A stretch of 64,000 bases of DNA from Paenibacillus oleatilyticus (GCF_018998565.1 NZ_JAHNZO010000020.1:80809-144808); one strand, 5' to 3'; numbered from the stretch's first letter, positions 23,994 through 33,411 are shown. Notes: generated from the sequence alone by a model not told the origin. A program made the numbers and translations.

Positions 23994-24518
23994 CTACTTA
24001 ATCTCCCCGATCTGATCGAACGGATAGTAACGGAACAGCGCCTTGCCGACGAGCTTGCTTTTGTCCACGAACGGCGTCGGCCACAGGTGGGAATCCATGC
24101 TGTCGTTGCGGTTGTCGCCAAGGAACAAATATTTCCCTTCCGGCACTTGAACCGGGCCGAATTGGTATTTCATCGGCTCCTTCACATAAGGCTCGTCCAC
24201 CTTCTCGCCATTGCGATATAGCACGCCGTCCTTCACTTCAATCGTATCGCCCGGCAGTCCGATCAGCCGTTTAATGTAGCGCTTGTCTTCTTCTCCCTTG
24301 AGCGGCGGATAAAAGACGACGATGTCGCCGAACTTAAAATCGGTCAGCGCGACCATCTTTTCCACAAACACTTTATCGTCGAGCTGAATGGTCGGCAGCA
24401 TCGAACCGGTCGGCACCTTCATCCCCTGCGCCACGTATGTGTTGAACGAAAAGCTGATGATCACAGCCAAGCCAAGCGGCGCTACCCATTCCTTCGCCCA
24501 TCGCATCATTCGGTTCAA
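23994..24518 (-). CDS. lepB: Signal peptidase I
   Basis: A 174-aa type I signal peptidase, inserted by one N-terminal membrane helix (residues 10-30) with the catalytic domain outside. Catalytic Ser39 lies in PTGSMLPT and the general base Lys83 in YIKRLIGLPGD; the later GDNRNDSMDSH box is also intact. It removes signal peptides from secreted pre-proteins. I chose the TTG at 24518 with GAGGGAG upstream, because it gives the usual SipS/SipT length; the frame is open further upstream but without a ribosome site. Confidence 0.93.
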   Translation of the reverse strand: MNRMMRWAKEWVAPLGLAVIISFSFNTYVAQGMKVPTGSMLPTIQLDDKVFVEKMVALTDFKFGDIVVFYPPLKGEEDKRYIKRLIGLPGDTIEVKDGVLYRNGEKVDEPYVKEPMKYQFGPVQVPEGKYLFLGDNRNDSMDSHLWPTPFVDKSKLVGKALFRYYPFDQIGEIK

Positions 24519-24629
24519 GAGCTTCTCCCTCGCCTTCTCAACGTCGTTTCTCTTAACTATACCGGATACGGAGGAAAAGAGTATTAAAATAACCTTAAAA
24601 TTAGAAACCGCCGACCGTTGGTCGTACAT

Positions 24630-24658
24630 TTGAAGCAAGCTAACGAATTAGGTACAAT
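24630..24658 (+). promoter_or_regulatory. Promoter of the aldo/keto reductase gene
   Basis: TTGAAG (24,630-24,635), 17-base spacer, TACAAT (24,653-24,658), about 43 bases before the ATG. Confidence 0.65.
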
Positions 24659-24700
24659 CAGGGAGAAGCGCAACATCATTCGCTTGAGGAGGGATTATCG

Positions 24701-25630
24701 ATGAAATACCGGAAGTTGGGCAAAACAAACATGAAGGTGTCCGTCATCGGGGTCGGCACATGGCAGTTCGGCGGCGAATGGGGCAAGCCGTTTACCCAGG
24801 AGGAAGCTGACGCGATTCTGGACGAAGCCAAAGCGTGCGGCATCAACCTGATCGACACCGCGGAATGCTACGGAGACCATACGTCCGAATCGCTCATCGG
24901 AAGCTACATTTCCCGGGGTCGGCGCGAAGACTGGGTCATTGCCACCAAGTTTGGGCATAAATTTCACGCCCATCTGGACCGGAGTCAGGAATGGTCGCCG
25001 CAAGCAGTGTTGGCACAGCTCGATGCCTCGCTCAAAGCGCTCCGGACGGACTACATAGATCTTTATCAGTTTCATTCAGGTACAGACGAAGCCTTCGATC
25101 AGGACGAGCTGTGGACCTTGCTGGATAAACAAGTACAAGCGGGAAAAATACGGCATCTCGGCACGTCCATCGGCAGCAATGACAACCTCCATCAAACGGA
25201 TGCCTCCGAACGCGTGAATTCGAAGGTGATTCAAGTCGTTTACAACCGGCTTGACCGCAAGCCGGAGAAGCGGGTCTTCCCGTCCTGCGAGCGCCAAGGA
25301 CTCGGCGTGCTGGCGCGCGTGCCGCTGGCCAGCGGCTACCTGAGCGGCAAATACAATCCCGGCGCTTCGTTCGCGGAGAACGACGTCCGCCATCGGCACG
25401 ATCCGGAGCAAACGCGGCTGAAGCTGGAGGAAGTGAAGCGCATCCGCGAGCACGAAGTGCCGGAAGGCATGGACATGGCGACGTGGGCGCTGGCTTGGTG
25501 CCTGAAGCATCCTGCGGTCAGCGCGGTGATCCCGGGCTGCAAAAGCCGCCAGCAGGTCATCGCCAACGCCGCTGCCGCGAGGTATGTGGGCGACGGTCAC
25601 CCGCAGGCTTGGCAGGAAACGAACGCCTAA
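24701..25630 (+). CDS. Aldo/keto reductase
   Basis: A 309-aa NADP-dependent oxidoreductase with a TIM-barrel AKR fold. The catalytic tetrad is intact: Asp52 and Tyr57 (INLIDTAECYG), Lys83 (IATKFGH) and His125 (YQFHSG). The coenzyme-binding end is recognisable (AVIPGCKSRQQVIANA near residue 283). GAGGAGG lies before the ATG. Substrate cannot be read from sequence; relatives reduce sugar-derived and other aldehydes. It is a single gene, followed by a terminator. Confidence 0.92.
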   Translation: MKYRKLGKTNMKVSVIGVGTWQFGGEWGKPFTQEEADAILDEAKACGINLIDTAECYGDHTSESLIGSYISRGRREDWVIATKFGHKFHAHLDRSQEWSPQAVLAQLDASLKALRTDYIDLYQFHSGTDEAFDQDELWTLLDKQVQAGKIRHLGTSIGSNDNLHQTDASERVNSKVIQVVYNRLDRKPEKRVFPSCERQGLGVLARVPLASGYLSGKYNPGASFAENDVRHRHDPEQTRLKLEEVKRIREHEVPEGMDMATWALAWCLKHPAVSAVIPGCKSRQQVIANAAAARYVGDGHPQAWQETNA

Positions 25631-25685
25631 GCACCCGAGCCGGTCACTACCACCTCTCAGAAGTGTCCGCCTCCACAAAATAAAC

Positions 25686-25724
25686 AAGCGTTCCAGCCCT
25701 CGCATTGGACGAGGCTGGAACGCT
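25686..25724. terminator. Convergent terminator
   Basis: Stem AAGCGTTCCAGCC / GGCTGGAACGCTT between the convergent aldo/keto reductase and GGDEF-EAL genes; T-rich on both sides. Confidence 0.75.
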
Positions 25725-25736
25725 TCTTTGTTTCCA

Positions 25737-27473
25737 TCAAGCAGGAGGCCGCAGCATCAGATCGGTAAATTCGTGTGCAGGAACCGGCTTGCTGTAAATG
25801 TAACCTTGAATTTCCCTGCATTTGATATCGAGCAGGAAGGAGAGTTGCTCCTCCGTCTCGACCCCTTCGGCAATCACGTTCAGCTTCAGGCTGAGCGCCA
25901 TGGCCATAATCGCTTGGACGATGGCAGCGTCGTCGGGATCGACCGTAATGTCGCGGACGAACTGCTGCGCAATTTTCAGTTTGTCGATCGGAAATTTCTT
26001 GAGATAATTGAGGGACGAATAGCCGGTGCCGAAATCGTCCATCGAGATATGTACGCCGAGCTCGCGCAAGGTTTGCAGCTTTTGAATGACTTGATCCACG
26101 TGATACATCGCAATGCCTTCGGTAATTTCCAGCTCCAGATACCGCGGCTCCAGCCCGCTTTCCTGCAGCGCATCGAGAACGACTTGGACGAAATCGTGCT
26201 GGTGAAACTGAATCGGGGAGATGTTCACCGCCATCTTCAGCGGCGGAAATCCGGCGAGCTGCCATGCCTTGTTCTGCTTACAAGCCGTGCGCAGCACCCA
26301 TCGTCCGATCGGAATGATCAATCCCGTCTCTTCGGCCAGCGGAATAAATTCACCCGGCGAGATGAAGCCAAGCCGCGGATGATTCCAACGGATGAGCGCC
26401 TCCATGCCGTTCATGCGGGTCGTGAAAATATCGACCTGCGGCTGGTAATACAGGACGAACTCCTCCTGCTCCAGCGCTTTGTTCAGCCACTCTTCCATCA
26501 CCAGCTTCTGAATGACCGTATCGTTCATCTCGGCCTTGTAGAACTGGTAGCCGTTTTTCCCGAGCTCCTTGGCCCGGTACATGGCCGTATCGGCATTTTT
26601 CATGAGCGTAATGGGATCTTCCCCGTCCTGCGGATACATCGCAATTCCGATACTGCAGCCCACCCGAAGCTCGTGGCCGTCTATGGCAAAGGGCTGGCTG
26701 AGCAGATGAATAATTTTCTGCGCCACCTTCTCGGCATCTTGCGGCTGCAACGTATCTTTGATCAGCACGGTGAATTCGTCCCCGCCCTGCCGCGACACGC
26801 CATCGCCTGCCTGCAGCCCGCTTTTAAGCCGTTCCGCCGCTTCCGTCAACAGAAGATCGCCGAACGTATGGCCGAACGTGTCGTTGACGTTCTTAAACCG
26901 GTCCAGATCGATGAACATGACGGACAGCTTGCGCCCCGACAGCTTGGCCTTCCGGATCGACATGCCGACGGTTTGTTGGAACTTCTGGCGGTTCGGCAGC
27001 CCGGTCAGCCTATCGTGATAGGCGAGGTATGTCAGCTGGCGTACCGTAAACTCCCGGTTGCGCATATCCGTCAGCACAAAGTGAAGGATCGGCGCCGTGA
27101 GCAGAGCGAGACCTGCCAGATCAGCCGTTGTTCTCATCAAGTCGGCGGTTTGTGACGACGCATAGCGCACCGCCAATTCCACAATCTCTGCAAACGCCAT
27201 AATACCAACGGCCGGGGCCAGCGCCCGAATCGGCTTGACGCTGTTTTTCCGAACGGCCGCATTCAGGATCGGGGCGACCAACAGCACGGTCAAGCCCGCT
27301 GTCATGAAGTCCAACGAGTCATTAGGCACACCAAGCAACTGTTTGAGCGAAAGCAGTACGATTTCCGCACCGGCCATGACGCACCACAGATGCAGAAGTG
27401 CACCGTGCCGGTACAGTTTATGCCGCCATTCCCGCAGCAGACCCGAACCTACAGGACTCCGTTTTTTTGCCAT
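25737..27473 (-). CDS. Membrane GGDEF-EAL protein (cyclic di-GMP turnover)
   Basis: A 578-aa protein. Residues 25-135 hold four hydrophobic segments (membrane domain, no named sensor). A GGDEF domain follows with intact GGDEF at 230-234 (diguanylate cyclase signature) and without an RxxD inhibitory site before it. The EAL domain has EAL at 358-360, NISPIQFH and DDFGTGYSSL. Both active sites look intact, so it may make or break cyclic di-GMP; which activity dominates cannot be told. GAGGA precedes the ATG. Confidence 0.92.
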   Translation of the reverse strand: MAKKRSPVGSGLLREWRHKLYRHGALLHLWCVMAGAEIVLLSLKQLLGVPNDSLDFMTAGLTVLLVAPILNAAVRKNSVKPIRALAPAVGIMAFAEIVELAVRYASSQTADLMRTTADLAGLALLTAPILHFVLTDMRNREFTVRQLTYLAYHDRLTGLPNRQKFQQTVGMSIRKAKLSGRKLSVMFIDLDRFKNVNDTFGHTFGDLLLTEAAERLKSGLQAGDGVSRQGGDEFTVLIKDTLQPQDAEKVAQKIIHLLSQPFAIDGHELRVGCSIGIAMYPQDGEDPITLMKNADTAMYRAKELGKNGYQFYKAEMNDTVIQKLVMEEWLNKALEQEEFVLYYQPQVDIFTTRMNGMEALIRWNHPRLGFISPGEFIPLAEETGLIIPIGRWVLRTACKQNKAWQLAGFPPLKMAVNISPIQFHQHDFVQVVLDALQESGLEPRYLELEITEGIAMYHVDQVIQKLQTLRELGVHISMDDFGTGYSSLNYLKKFPIDKLKIAQQFVRDITVDPDDAAIVQAIMAMALSLKLNVIAEGVETEEQLSFLLDIKCREIQGYIYSKPVPAHEFTDLMLRPPA

Positions 27474-27617
27474 GTCGATCCTCTGCTTCCTCTGATGAAG
27501 GGTTTTCTTTTATTCTAATTCCCCAGAACCAAAAGAACAAGACAATTTTGGTTATAAAGACCCATATTCATCGACATAAAACGATAAAATTCAACATCAC
27601 TTTTATTGAAATTCCGA

Positions 27618-29285
27618 TCAATAAACGCGGAACGTATGTTCATATACCGTTTCGTCGTCATTGCTGTCCATAACCCGTACCTCCAGCTTCCAATGGCCGG
27701 GATAAGGCAAATAAGCTCCGCGCGTTTTGTAAGTATGTCTTTTTAACCCGAACGACTCCTCGAAGCTCACATCCTCCGTATATTCGACAGGCACCACAAG
27801 CGGCGCAATTTCCGGATTGTCCGTCGCCTGCAGCTTCATGATCACCTGCTTCGGTTTGCCGAGCTTTTCGGGCAGCCACACTTTTACGGCAAAATCGTTG
27901 ACGCCCGGCACGTTCGGACTGATCTGCGCGGTCATATGGATCTTCTCGCCCATCACATGCCAGTTCATCGGTTCATTGGCCGGAAGCGGAGTTAAATAAG
28001 TAAATACGCCGACGACGCCGACAATAAGCGTCATCAGCACGGCATCGACGCCAAGCAGGCGGCCTGCCCCCCGTTCGCTGCTTTTGCGGAACAAGAAGCG
28101 GATCAGCGCCGCTGTCACGACGACCAACAGCACGAGCCCGGTCTTCGCCAGAAGCAGCTTGCCCCACCCGGTCTCCACGATATACCGTACGTCCGGGAGA
28201 AAAATGAACACGGTCAGCACGCCGGAGACGGTCAGCAGCAAGATGCTGACCAGCGCAGCCGTTGAGAAGCGCGGAAGGAAACGTTTGCCCAGTTCCTTAT
28301 CCGTACGCCACAAGACGAGAAGCATCAGCAGGCCTCCGACCCATACCGAAGAGGCGGCCAGATGAAGCCAGTCCAGCACGAGCGTTTCGCTTTTCGGTTC
28401 GAAAGCAGCCGCATGTCCGAGCAGACTTTTAGCGAACCAGACGAGCGCAAGCCAGATATAGTCGAGAAAGACGCTGCGGTACAGCACGACAAAGGACAGC
28501 AGCGCCAGCAACAATCCTCCGGACCAGGCGTAGCCGACCGTCGTTTGGGTGAACAAACGCAGCAAACCTTCCGCTCCCCCGTCGCCGATTAAATCGCCCA
28601 TATGCGCCCACATGAACAAAATATACGCGATCAAATAGAGCTGCTGCAGCCGTTCCGCCCACTGCCTCAGCCGGACGCGGGACGGATCTGTTTTTTCTCC
28701 GGGAGCGAACCAGCGCAGCCAGAGCAGCCAGCCCGTGAAACCGAGCAAAGCCAAATAAAACAAAATACGCGAGCCGAACTGCAGGACATCCTTCACTCCA
28801 AACGTACTCATCGGACCGTCGTGGCGGTGCAAGTGCTCAATCGCAGGCGCGCTGCCGCTGACGCCCGACGGCTGGTCCAAGCTTTGGCCGACCGCGAACA
28901 AATAAGTGCCGTCCACGGGATGCCCGTCCGCCGAGATGACGTGATAAGTCACCACGTAGATGCCTTTGACAAGTCCCGGCAGATCCAGGGTCAAGGTTGT
29001 GCGGGTATCGTTCATCACAGCCGCTTTGTCTGTTACCTTGCGCTTGCTGCCGTCGTAAACCCTTAAATAGTACAGCCCTTCCTCCAGACGCTCGTTAAAC
29101 GTCAAGACCACCTGCTCCGGCGGCTTCTCCAGCTCCGCGCCGTTGGCAGGAACCGTCTGTACGAGAGAGGCGTGCGCTCCGGCCGTAGCCGCAGACCCAA
29201 ACAGGTACATGAAGCCGAAGCCGACGATCAGCACCCATAAGGCGAGCCTCCTGTACGTCTCTCCCCAATACCCTCTCCATTCCAT
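27618..29285 (-). CDS. CopC-CopD copper resistance/uptake protein (YcnJ-like)
   Basis: A 555-aa fusion. After a signal sequence (residues ~15-37, cut near AGAHASL) comes a CopC domain: the N-terminal copper-site histidine of mature AHASLVQ and HVISADGHPVDG near 117-128. Then about eight membrane segments form the CopD domain (residues 165-425). The C-terminal ~110 residues form a YtkA/FixH-like extracellular domain. Architecture and length match YcnJ of Bacillus subtilis, a copper import protein. AGGAGGAG precedes the ATG. No ycnI/ycnK neighbours are present. Confidence 0.9.
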   Translation of the reverse strand: MEWRGYWGETYRRLALWVLIVGFGFMYLFGSAATAGAHASLVQTVPANGAELEKPPEQVVLTFNERLEEGLYYLRVYDGSKRKVTDKAAVMNDTRTTLTLDLPGLVKGIYVVTYHVISADGHPVDGTYLFAVGQSLDQPSGVSGSAPAIEHLHRHDGPMSTFGVKDVLQFGSRILFYLALLGFTGWLLWLRWFAPGEKTDPSRVRLRQWAERLQQLYLIAYILFMWAHMGDLIGDGGAEGLLRLFTQTTVGYAWSGGLLLALLSFVVLYRSVFLDYIWLALVWFAKSLLGHAAAFEPKSETLVLDWLHLAASSVWVGGLLMLLVLWRTDKELGKRFLPRFSTAALVSILLLTVSGVLTVFIFLPDVRYIVETGWGKLLLAKTGLVLLVVVTAALIRFLFRKSSERGAGRLLGVDAVLMTLIVGVVGVFTYLTPLPANEPMNWHVMGEKIHMTAQISPNVPGVNDFAVKVWLPEKLGKPKQVIMKLQATDNPEIAPLVVPVEYTEDVSFEESFGLKRHTYKTRGAYLPYPGHWKLEVRVMDSNDDETVYEHTFRVY

Positions 29286-29473
29286 TGGTTACTCCTCCTA
29301 TCGATTACCGGAGACCCGGTGTCATCATCCCATGACCTCTATTTTTTCGCAAAAAAAGGCAGGTTTCCCACAGCCCATAGTAAATGTAGCATAAAACGCA
29401 ATAACAAACCAAATTCGGCGTTTTTTCGCGATTTTATCCTAATCAATTGGCGATTCTCGGCCGAAATAATAGA
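29286..29473. other. Intergenic stretch upstream of the nrd promoter
   Basis: AT-rich sequence between the divergent CopC-CopD and nrdA units. I see no gene here; it should contain the leftward promoter of the copper gene but no clear match stands out. Confidence 0.5.
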
Positions 29474-29502
29474 TTGACAGAGAAGCGACGATGCGGTAAA
29501 TT
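29474..29502 (+). promoter_or_regulatory. Promoter of the nrdAB operon
   Basis: Consensus TTGACA (29,474-29,479), 17-base spacer, TAAATT (29,497-29,502). Transcription would start near 29,509, leaving a leader of about 280 bases before nrdA. Confidence 0.8.
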
Positions 29503-29526
29503 CATGTTATTGCTTCGCGCAAACAA

Positions 29527-29570
29527 CTACATATTGTAGGTTCAAGAATCAAGAACTACGACATATTGTG
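29527..29570 (+). promoter_or_regulatory. NrdR box pair upstream of nrdA
   Basis: Two copies of ACATATTGT, 32 bases apart (29,529-29,537 and 29,561-29,569), the first inside the palindrome CTACATATTGTAG. Sequence, pairing and spacing near three helical turns match NrdR boxes, where the ATP-cone repressor NrdR binds ribonucleotide reductase promoters. They lie just downstream of the predicted start of transcription. Confidence 0.7.
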
Positions 29571-29581
29571 GAAACTCGTTA

Positions 29582-29761
29582 GGGCATCGCTACGATAATG
29601 AAGCCGCACCCGCACGGTTCGTCAGGCCTGATCGACGACAAACCGGCAGAACGACAGGAAGACGCTTCAGAAGCGGGAGCCCTGCGCGTTACCAGACATT
29701 TAACGCTTCGCACGAAGCGTTAGCGGCATGCGTCTGCCTGCACGGCAGCGGCATGCTTTTT
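29582..29761 (+). ncRNA. Structured nrdA leader ending in a terminator
   Basis: After the NrdR boxes the leader holds several hairpins: CGGTTCGTC / GACG..AACCG at about 29,614-29,646, then TAACGCTTCG / CGAAGCGTTA (29,701-29,722), then the terminator (29,726-29,761). A terminator inside a leader implies conditional read-through. I looked for cobalamin, purine and other common riboswitch cores and found none. The ligand or factor is unknown, and this may simply be an unlisted leader. Confidence 0.45.
29726..29761 (+). terminator. Attenuator-type terminator before nrdA
   Basis: GCATGC...CTGCC-TGCAC-GGCAG...GCATGC followed by TTTTT, 28 bases before the nrdA start codon. Confidence 0.75.
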
Positions 29762-29789
29762 CTTTGAACATTCCAAAGGAGCTGAATGC

Positions 29790-32015
29790 ATGATCATCGT
29801 AAAACGGGACGGCACGAAAGAAGAACTTGTGTTCGCAAAAATGAAAAAAGTCATCGACTTCGCGTGCGAAACTTATCCGGAATGCGATCCGCTGGAGCTG
29901 GAAACCGCTCTGCTACCTTTATTCCGCAACGGAATTACGACCCAGGAAATCCAGCGCCTACTCATTCAGGTTGCCGTGGAAAAAACAAGCGTCGAGCAGC
30001 CGAACTGGCAGTACGTCGCCGCCAAGCTGCTTTCCTACGATCTTTATAAGGAAGCCCGCTTAAACCGCAAGTACGGCCATTTCGGCTACGGCGATCTGTA
30101 TTCGTTGATCACCTATTTGACCGATATGGGCTTGTACGGCAAATACATTCTCGAGCATTACAGCCGGGAAGAAATTCAGGAGCTCGGCACTTACATCAAG
30201 CCGGAGCGCGATTACCTGCTGAACTACATCGGCCTCAAAACGCTCGCCGACCGCTATTTGATCAAGGGACTGGACAAAGAAGTGCTGGAGCTGCCGCAGG
30301 AGCTGTTCATGGGCGTTGCGATGCACCTGGCCATGAAGGAAACGGATAAACTCCGTTGGGCGAAGCAGTTCTACGACGTGCTCAGCAATCTGGAGATGAC
30401 GGTAGCGACGCCGACGCTGGCGAACGCCCGCAAGCCGCTGCATCAGCTCTCCAGCTGTTTTATCGATACGGTGCCGGACAACCTGTGGGGCATCTACAAC
30501 GTAGACCAAAGCTTTGCGCAGGTATCCAAGCACGGCGGCGGCATGGGCATCTATGTCGGCAAAGTGCGCAGCCGCGGCTCCAACATCCGCGGATTCAAGG
30601 GCGTCGCCGGCGGCGTCGTGCCTTGGATCAAGAACTACAACAATACGGCTATCGCCGTCGACCAGCTCGGCGTCCGTTCCGGAGCCGTCGCCGTCTACCT
30701 TGATGTGTGGCATAAGGATATTTTGGACTTCCTGAACCTGAAGACGAACAACGGTGACGACCGGATGAAGGCTCACGACATTTTCCCGGGCGTCTGCATC
30801 CCCGATCTGTTCATGAAAACGGTCGAGGAGCGCGGCACGTGGTACTTGTTCGATCCGCACGAAGTGCGCAAGATCAAGGGCTACTCGATCGAGGATTCGT
30901 GGGGCGAGGAATTCGAAAGCCGCTACTGGGATTGCGTAAACGACGACAAAATTTCGAAGGACGAAATTCCGGCCATCGACATTATGAAGCGCATCCTGAC
31001 CAGCTCGTTCGAAACCGGCACGCCGTTCGTGTTCTTCCGCGACACGGTCAACCGCGCCAACCCGAACAAGCACAAAGGCATGATTTACTGCTCGAACCTG
31101 TGTACCGAAATTTGCCAAAACATGAGCGCCACCGAGATGATCCAGACGGAACACGAAGACGGCATCATTACGACGAAGGTGAAAAGCGGCGATTTTGTCG
31201 TCTGCAACCTGTCGTCGACCAACCTTGGCCGCGTCTATACGAAGGAAGACATCGAGCGCGTCGTCACGACGCAGATGCGGATGATGGACAACGTCATCGA
31301 CCTGAACTACTATCCGATTCCGCAAGCGCAAATTACGAATAAAAAGTACCGCGCCGTCGGCCTCGGCTCCAGCGGCTACCATCAAATGCTGGCTCAGCTC
31401 AAAATTCAATGGGAATCCGACGAGCACGTGCAGAAAGCCGACGAAGTGTACGAATGGATGAACTACTACGCCATCAAAGCGTCGATGGAAATCGCCAAAG
31501 AAAAAGGCGCTTACCCTGTATTCGAGGGCAGCGAATGGCAGACCGGCGAATACTTCGAAGCCCGCGGCTACAACAGCCCGGAATGGCTCGAATTGAAAGA
31601 GCAAGTCGCGAAACACGGTGTACGCAACGGCTGGATGTTCGCCATCGCGCCGACGGCGTCGACCTCGCTCATCGCCGGTTCGACGGCCGGGATCGACCCG
31701 ATCTTCAACAAGTTTTTCGTCGAAGAGAAGAAGAACGCCGTCATCCCGCAAACCGCGCCGAACCTGAACCCGGAGACCATGTGGTTCTACAAGGAAGCGC
31801 ACCGGATCGACCAGCATTGGAGCATCCGCGCCGCCGGCGCCCGCCAGCGCCATATCGACCAATCGCAATCGTTCAACCTGTACATCACGCCGGAGCTGTC
31901 CGCCCGCGAGTTTCTGGAAATGTACATGGCCGCTTGGAAACACGGCCTGAAAACCGTCTACTACTGCCGCAACAAAAGCCTCGAAGTCGAGGATTGCGTA
32001 AGCTGCAGCGCGTAG
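29790..32015 (+). CDS. nrdA: Ribonucleotide reductase, class I, alpha subunit
   Basis: A 741-aa catalytic subunit that reduces ribonucleoside diphosphates. Residues 1-90 form an ATP-cone (MIIVKRDGTKEELVFAKMKK), the site for overall ATP/dATP control. The barrel contains the active-site cysteine region LSSCF near 220, the CSNLC region near 430 carrying the finger-loop cysteine and neighbours, and PTASTSLIAG near 625. The C-terminus VEDCVSCSA holds the thioredoxin-exchanged cysteine pair. AAAGGAG precedes the ATG. It is followed by nrdB and preceded by NrdR boxes. Confidence 0.95.
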   Translation: MIIVKRDGTKEELVFAKMKKVIDFACETYPECDPLELETALLPLFRNGITTQEIQRLLIQVAVEKTSVEQPNWQYVAAKLLSYDLYKEARLNRKYGHFGYGDLYSLITYLTDMGLYGKYILEHYSREEIQELGTYIKPERDYLLNYIGLKTLADRYLIKGLDKEVLELPQELFMGVAMHLAMKETDKLRWAKQFYDVLSNLEMTVATPTLANARKPLHQLSSCFIDTVPDNLWGIYNVDQSFAQVSKHGGGMGIYVGKVRSRGSNIRGFKGVAGGVVPWIKNYNNTAIAVDQLGVRSGAVAVYLDVWHKDILDFLNLKTNNGDDRMKAHDIFPGVCIPDLFMKTVEERGTWYLFDPHEVRKIKGYSIEDSWGEEFESRYWDCVNDDKISKDEIPAIDIMKRILTSSFETGTPFVFFRDTVNRANPNKHKGMIYCSNLCTEICQNMSATEMIQTEHEDGIITTKVKSGDFVVCNLSSTNLGRVYTKEDIERVVTTQMRMMDNVIDLNYYPIPQAQITNKKYRAVGLGSSGYHQMLAQLKIQWESDEHVQKADEVYEWMNYYAIKASMEIAKEKGAYPVFEGSEWQTGEYFEARGYNSPEWLELKEQVAKHGVRNGWMFAIAPTASTSLIAGSTAGIDPIFNKFFVEEKKNAVIPQTAPNLNPETMWFYKEAHRIDQHWSIRAAGARQRHIDQSQSFNLYITPELSAREFLEMYMAAWKHGLKTVYYCRNKSLEVEDCVSCSA

Positions 32016-32337
32016 ATGAAGAGTTTCTGTATCCTAATCCGTTAGGGCCAGGCGCGCATGAGCGCCCCCTCCCCAACGAAAAAGCCCGGAGTTCGCGGGC
32101 GGCAGCGAAGCGCGCTGCCCAATGAACTCCAACGCTCTAAACGTAAAGCGTGTACATAAGACTCTTTGCAAATGCAAAGAGTCTTATGTACGAAAGCGAT
32201 CCACTGTCAACCGTCTCTCATTTGCACAACTTCACTCAACCGACCCTTTCCGGGGTCCAGGGGGCCGGCGCCCCATGGGGTCCTCCCTACTAGGGAGGAT
32301 TTAGGAGGGTCATTCGACTTAGGGGGTAGACCAACCA
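32016..32337. other. nrdA-nrdB spacer rich in inverted repeats
   Basis: This 322-base gap contains no gene. It is packed with hairpins: GGCAGCG / CGCTGCC at 32,101-32,119, the 19-bp inverted repeat at 32,152-32,191, a GC-rich stretch near 32,250-32,283 (GGGGTCC twice, GGGGCCGGCGCCCC), and TCCTCCC / GGGAGGA at about 32,280-32,300. None except possibly the last has a T-run, so they would act by RNA structure or processing rather than termination. Confidence 0.6.
32152..32191. repeat. Perfect 19-bp inverted repeat between nrdA and nrdB
   Basis: GTACATAAGACTCTTTGCA and its exact reverse complement, separated by only two bases (AA). No T-run follows on either strand. Confidence 0.9.
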
Positions 32338-33375
32338 ATGGAGCTTCAAAAGAAAAAGCTGTTTAACGAGCACGGCGACCGGGATTGGGGCAAGCGCCGC
32401 ATGATCGGCGGCAACACGACGAACCTGATCGAGCTGAACAACGTCAAATATGACTGGGCAACCAAGATGTACCGCACGATGATGAACAACTTCTGGATTC
32501 CCGAGGAAATCCCGCTCGCGCAGGATGCGAAGGACTACAAGTTCCTGTCGCCCGTGGAGCGCCAAAGCTACGACAAAATCATCAGCTTCCTGATCTTTCT
32601 CGATTCGCTGCAAACGGCCAACCTGCCGAACATCAACGAGTACATCACCGCTCCGGAAGTCAACCTGTGCCTGACGGTGCAGACGTTCCAAGAAGCCGTG
32701 CACAGCCAGAGCTATTCGTACATCCTTGACAGCGTCTGCTCGGCGGAAGTGCGCGACGACATCTATAACCAATGGCGCGAAGACAAGCACTTGCTGCGCC
32801 GCAACCGGTTCATCACCGACCTGTACGAACGGTTCATCGAGACGCCTTCCACGGAAAACCTGATGCGCACCATCATGGCTAACTATATTCTCGAAGGCAT
32901 TTATTTTTACAGCGGCTTCAGCTTCTTCTACGCGCTCGGACGCCAAGGCAAGATGCTCGGCACCGTCTCGGAGATCAAGTACATTCAGCGCGACGAACTG
33001 ACGCATCTGGCGCTGTTCCAGAACATTTTCCGCGAAATCCGCAAGGAAAATCCCGAGCTGTTCACGGACGAGCTGATTGAAGACCTGCGCCAAATGATGA
33101 AGACGGCTGTCCAGCACGAGATCGAATGGGGCCAATACATCACGAACAACAACATTCACGGCCTGAGCAACGATATCATCGACCAGTACATCAAATATTT
33201 GTCCAACGAGCGCCTGCGCAAGCTGGGCCTGGAAATTTTGTACCCCGAAGTCGTCGAGCATCCGATGAAGTGGGTCGAGACGTTCAGCAACATGAACAGC
33301 ATGAAAACGGACTTTTTCGAGCAAAAGGTGACCAACTACAGCAAATCGTCCAACCTGAACTGGGACGACCTGTAA
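32338..33375 (+). CDS. nrdB: Ribonucleotide reductase, class I, beta subunit
   Basis: A 345-aa ferritin-like subunit that holds the metal centre and radical for NrdA. Metal ligands are visible in FLDSLQTANLP (Asp), TFQEAVHSQSY (Glu, His), LEGIYFYSGF (Glu) and QRDELTHLALF (Glu, His). The Tyr in HSQSYSY occupies the radical tyrosine position, so this is a tyrosyl-radical enzyme. GGGGGTAG precedes the ATG. The end SSNLNWDDL is the typical NrdA-binding tail. The pair forms one operon with an unusually long spacer. Confidence 0.95.
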   Translation: MELQKKKLFNEHGDRDWGKRRMIGGNTTNLIELNNVKYDWATKMYRTMMNNFWIPEEIPLAQDAKDYKFLSPVERQSYDKIISFLIFLDSLQTANLPNINEYITAPEVNLCLTVQTFQEAVHSQSYSYILDSVCSAEVRDDIYNQWREDKHLLRRNRFITDLYERFIETPSTENLMRTIMANYILEGIYFYSGFSFFYALGRQGKMLGTVSEIKYIQRDELTHLALFQNIFREIRKENPELFTDELIEDLRQMMKTAVQHEIEWGQYITNNNIHGLSNDIIDQYIKYLSNERLRKLGLEILYPEVVEHPMKWVETFSNMNSMKTDFFEQKVTNYSKSSNLNWDDL

Positions 33376-33411
33376 GCATTGATTCCCAACGCGCTTGCCG
33401 ACGAACGAAAG

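Noticed and set aside
29582..29761. Cobalamin riboswitch in the nrdA leader
   Set aside because: The conserved B12 box and core sequences are absent; only generic hairpins and a terminator are seen.
30060..31943. Very long minus-strand open frame (627 codons) opposite nrdA
   Set aside because: It is a shadow of the GC-skewed third positions of nrdA; composition is Val/Arg/His/Asp-rich as in other antisense frames and it has no start signal.
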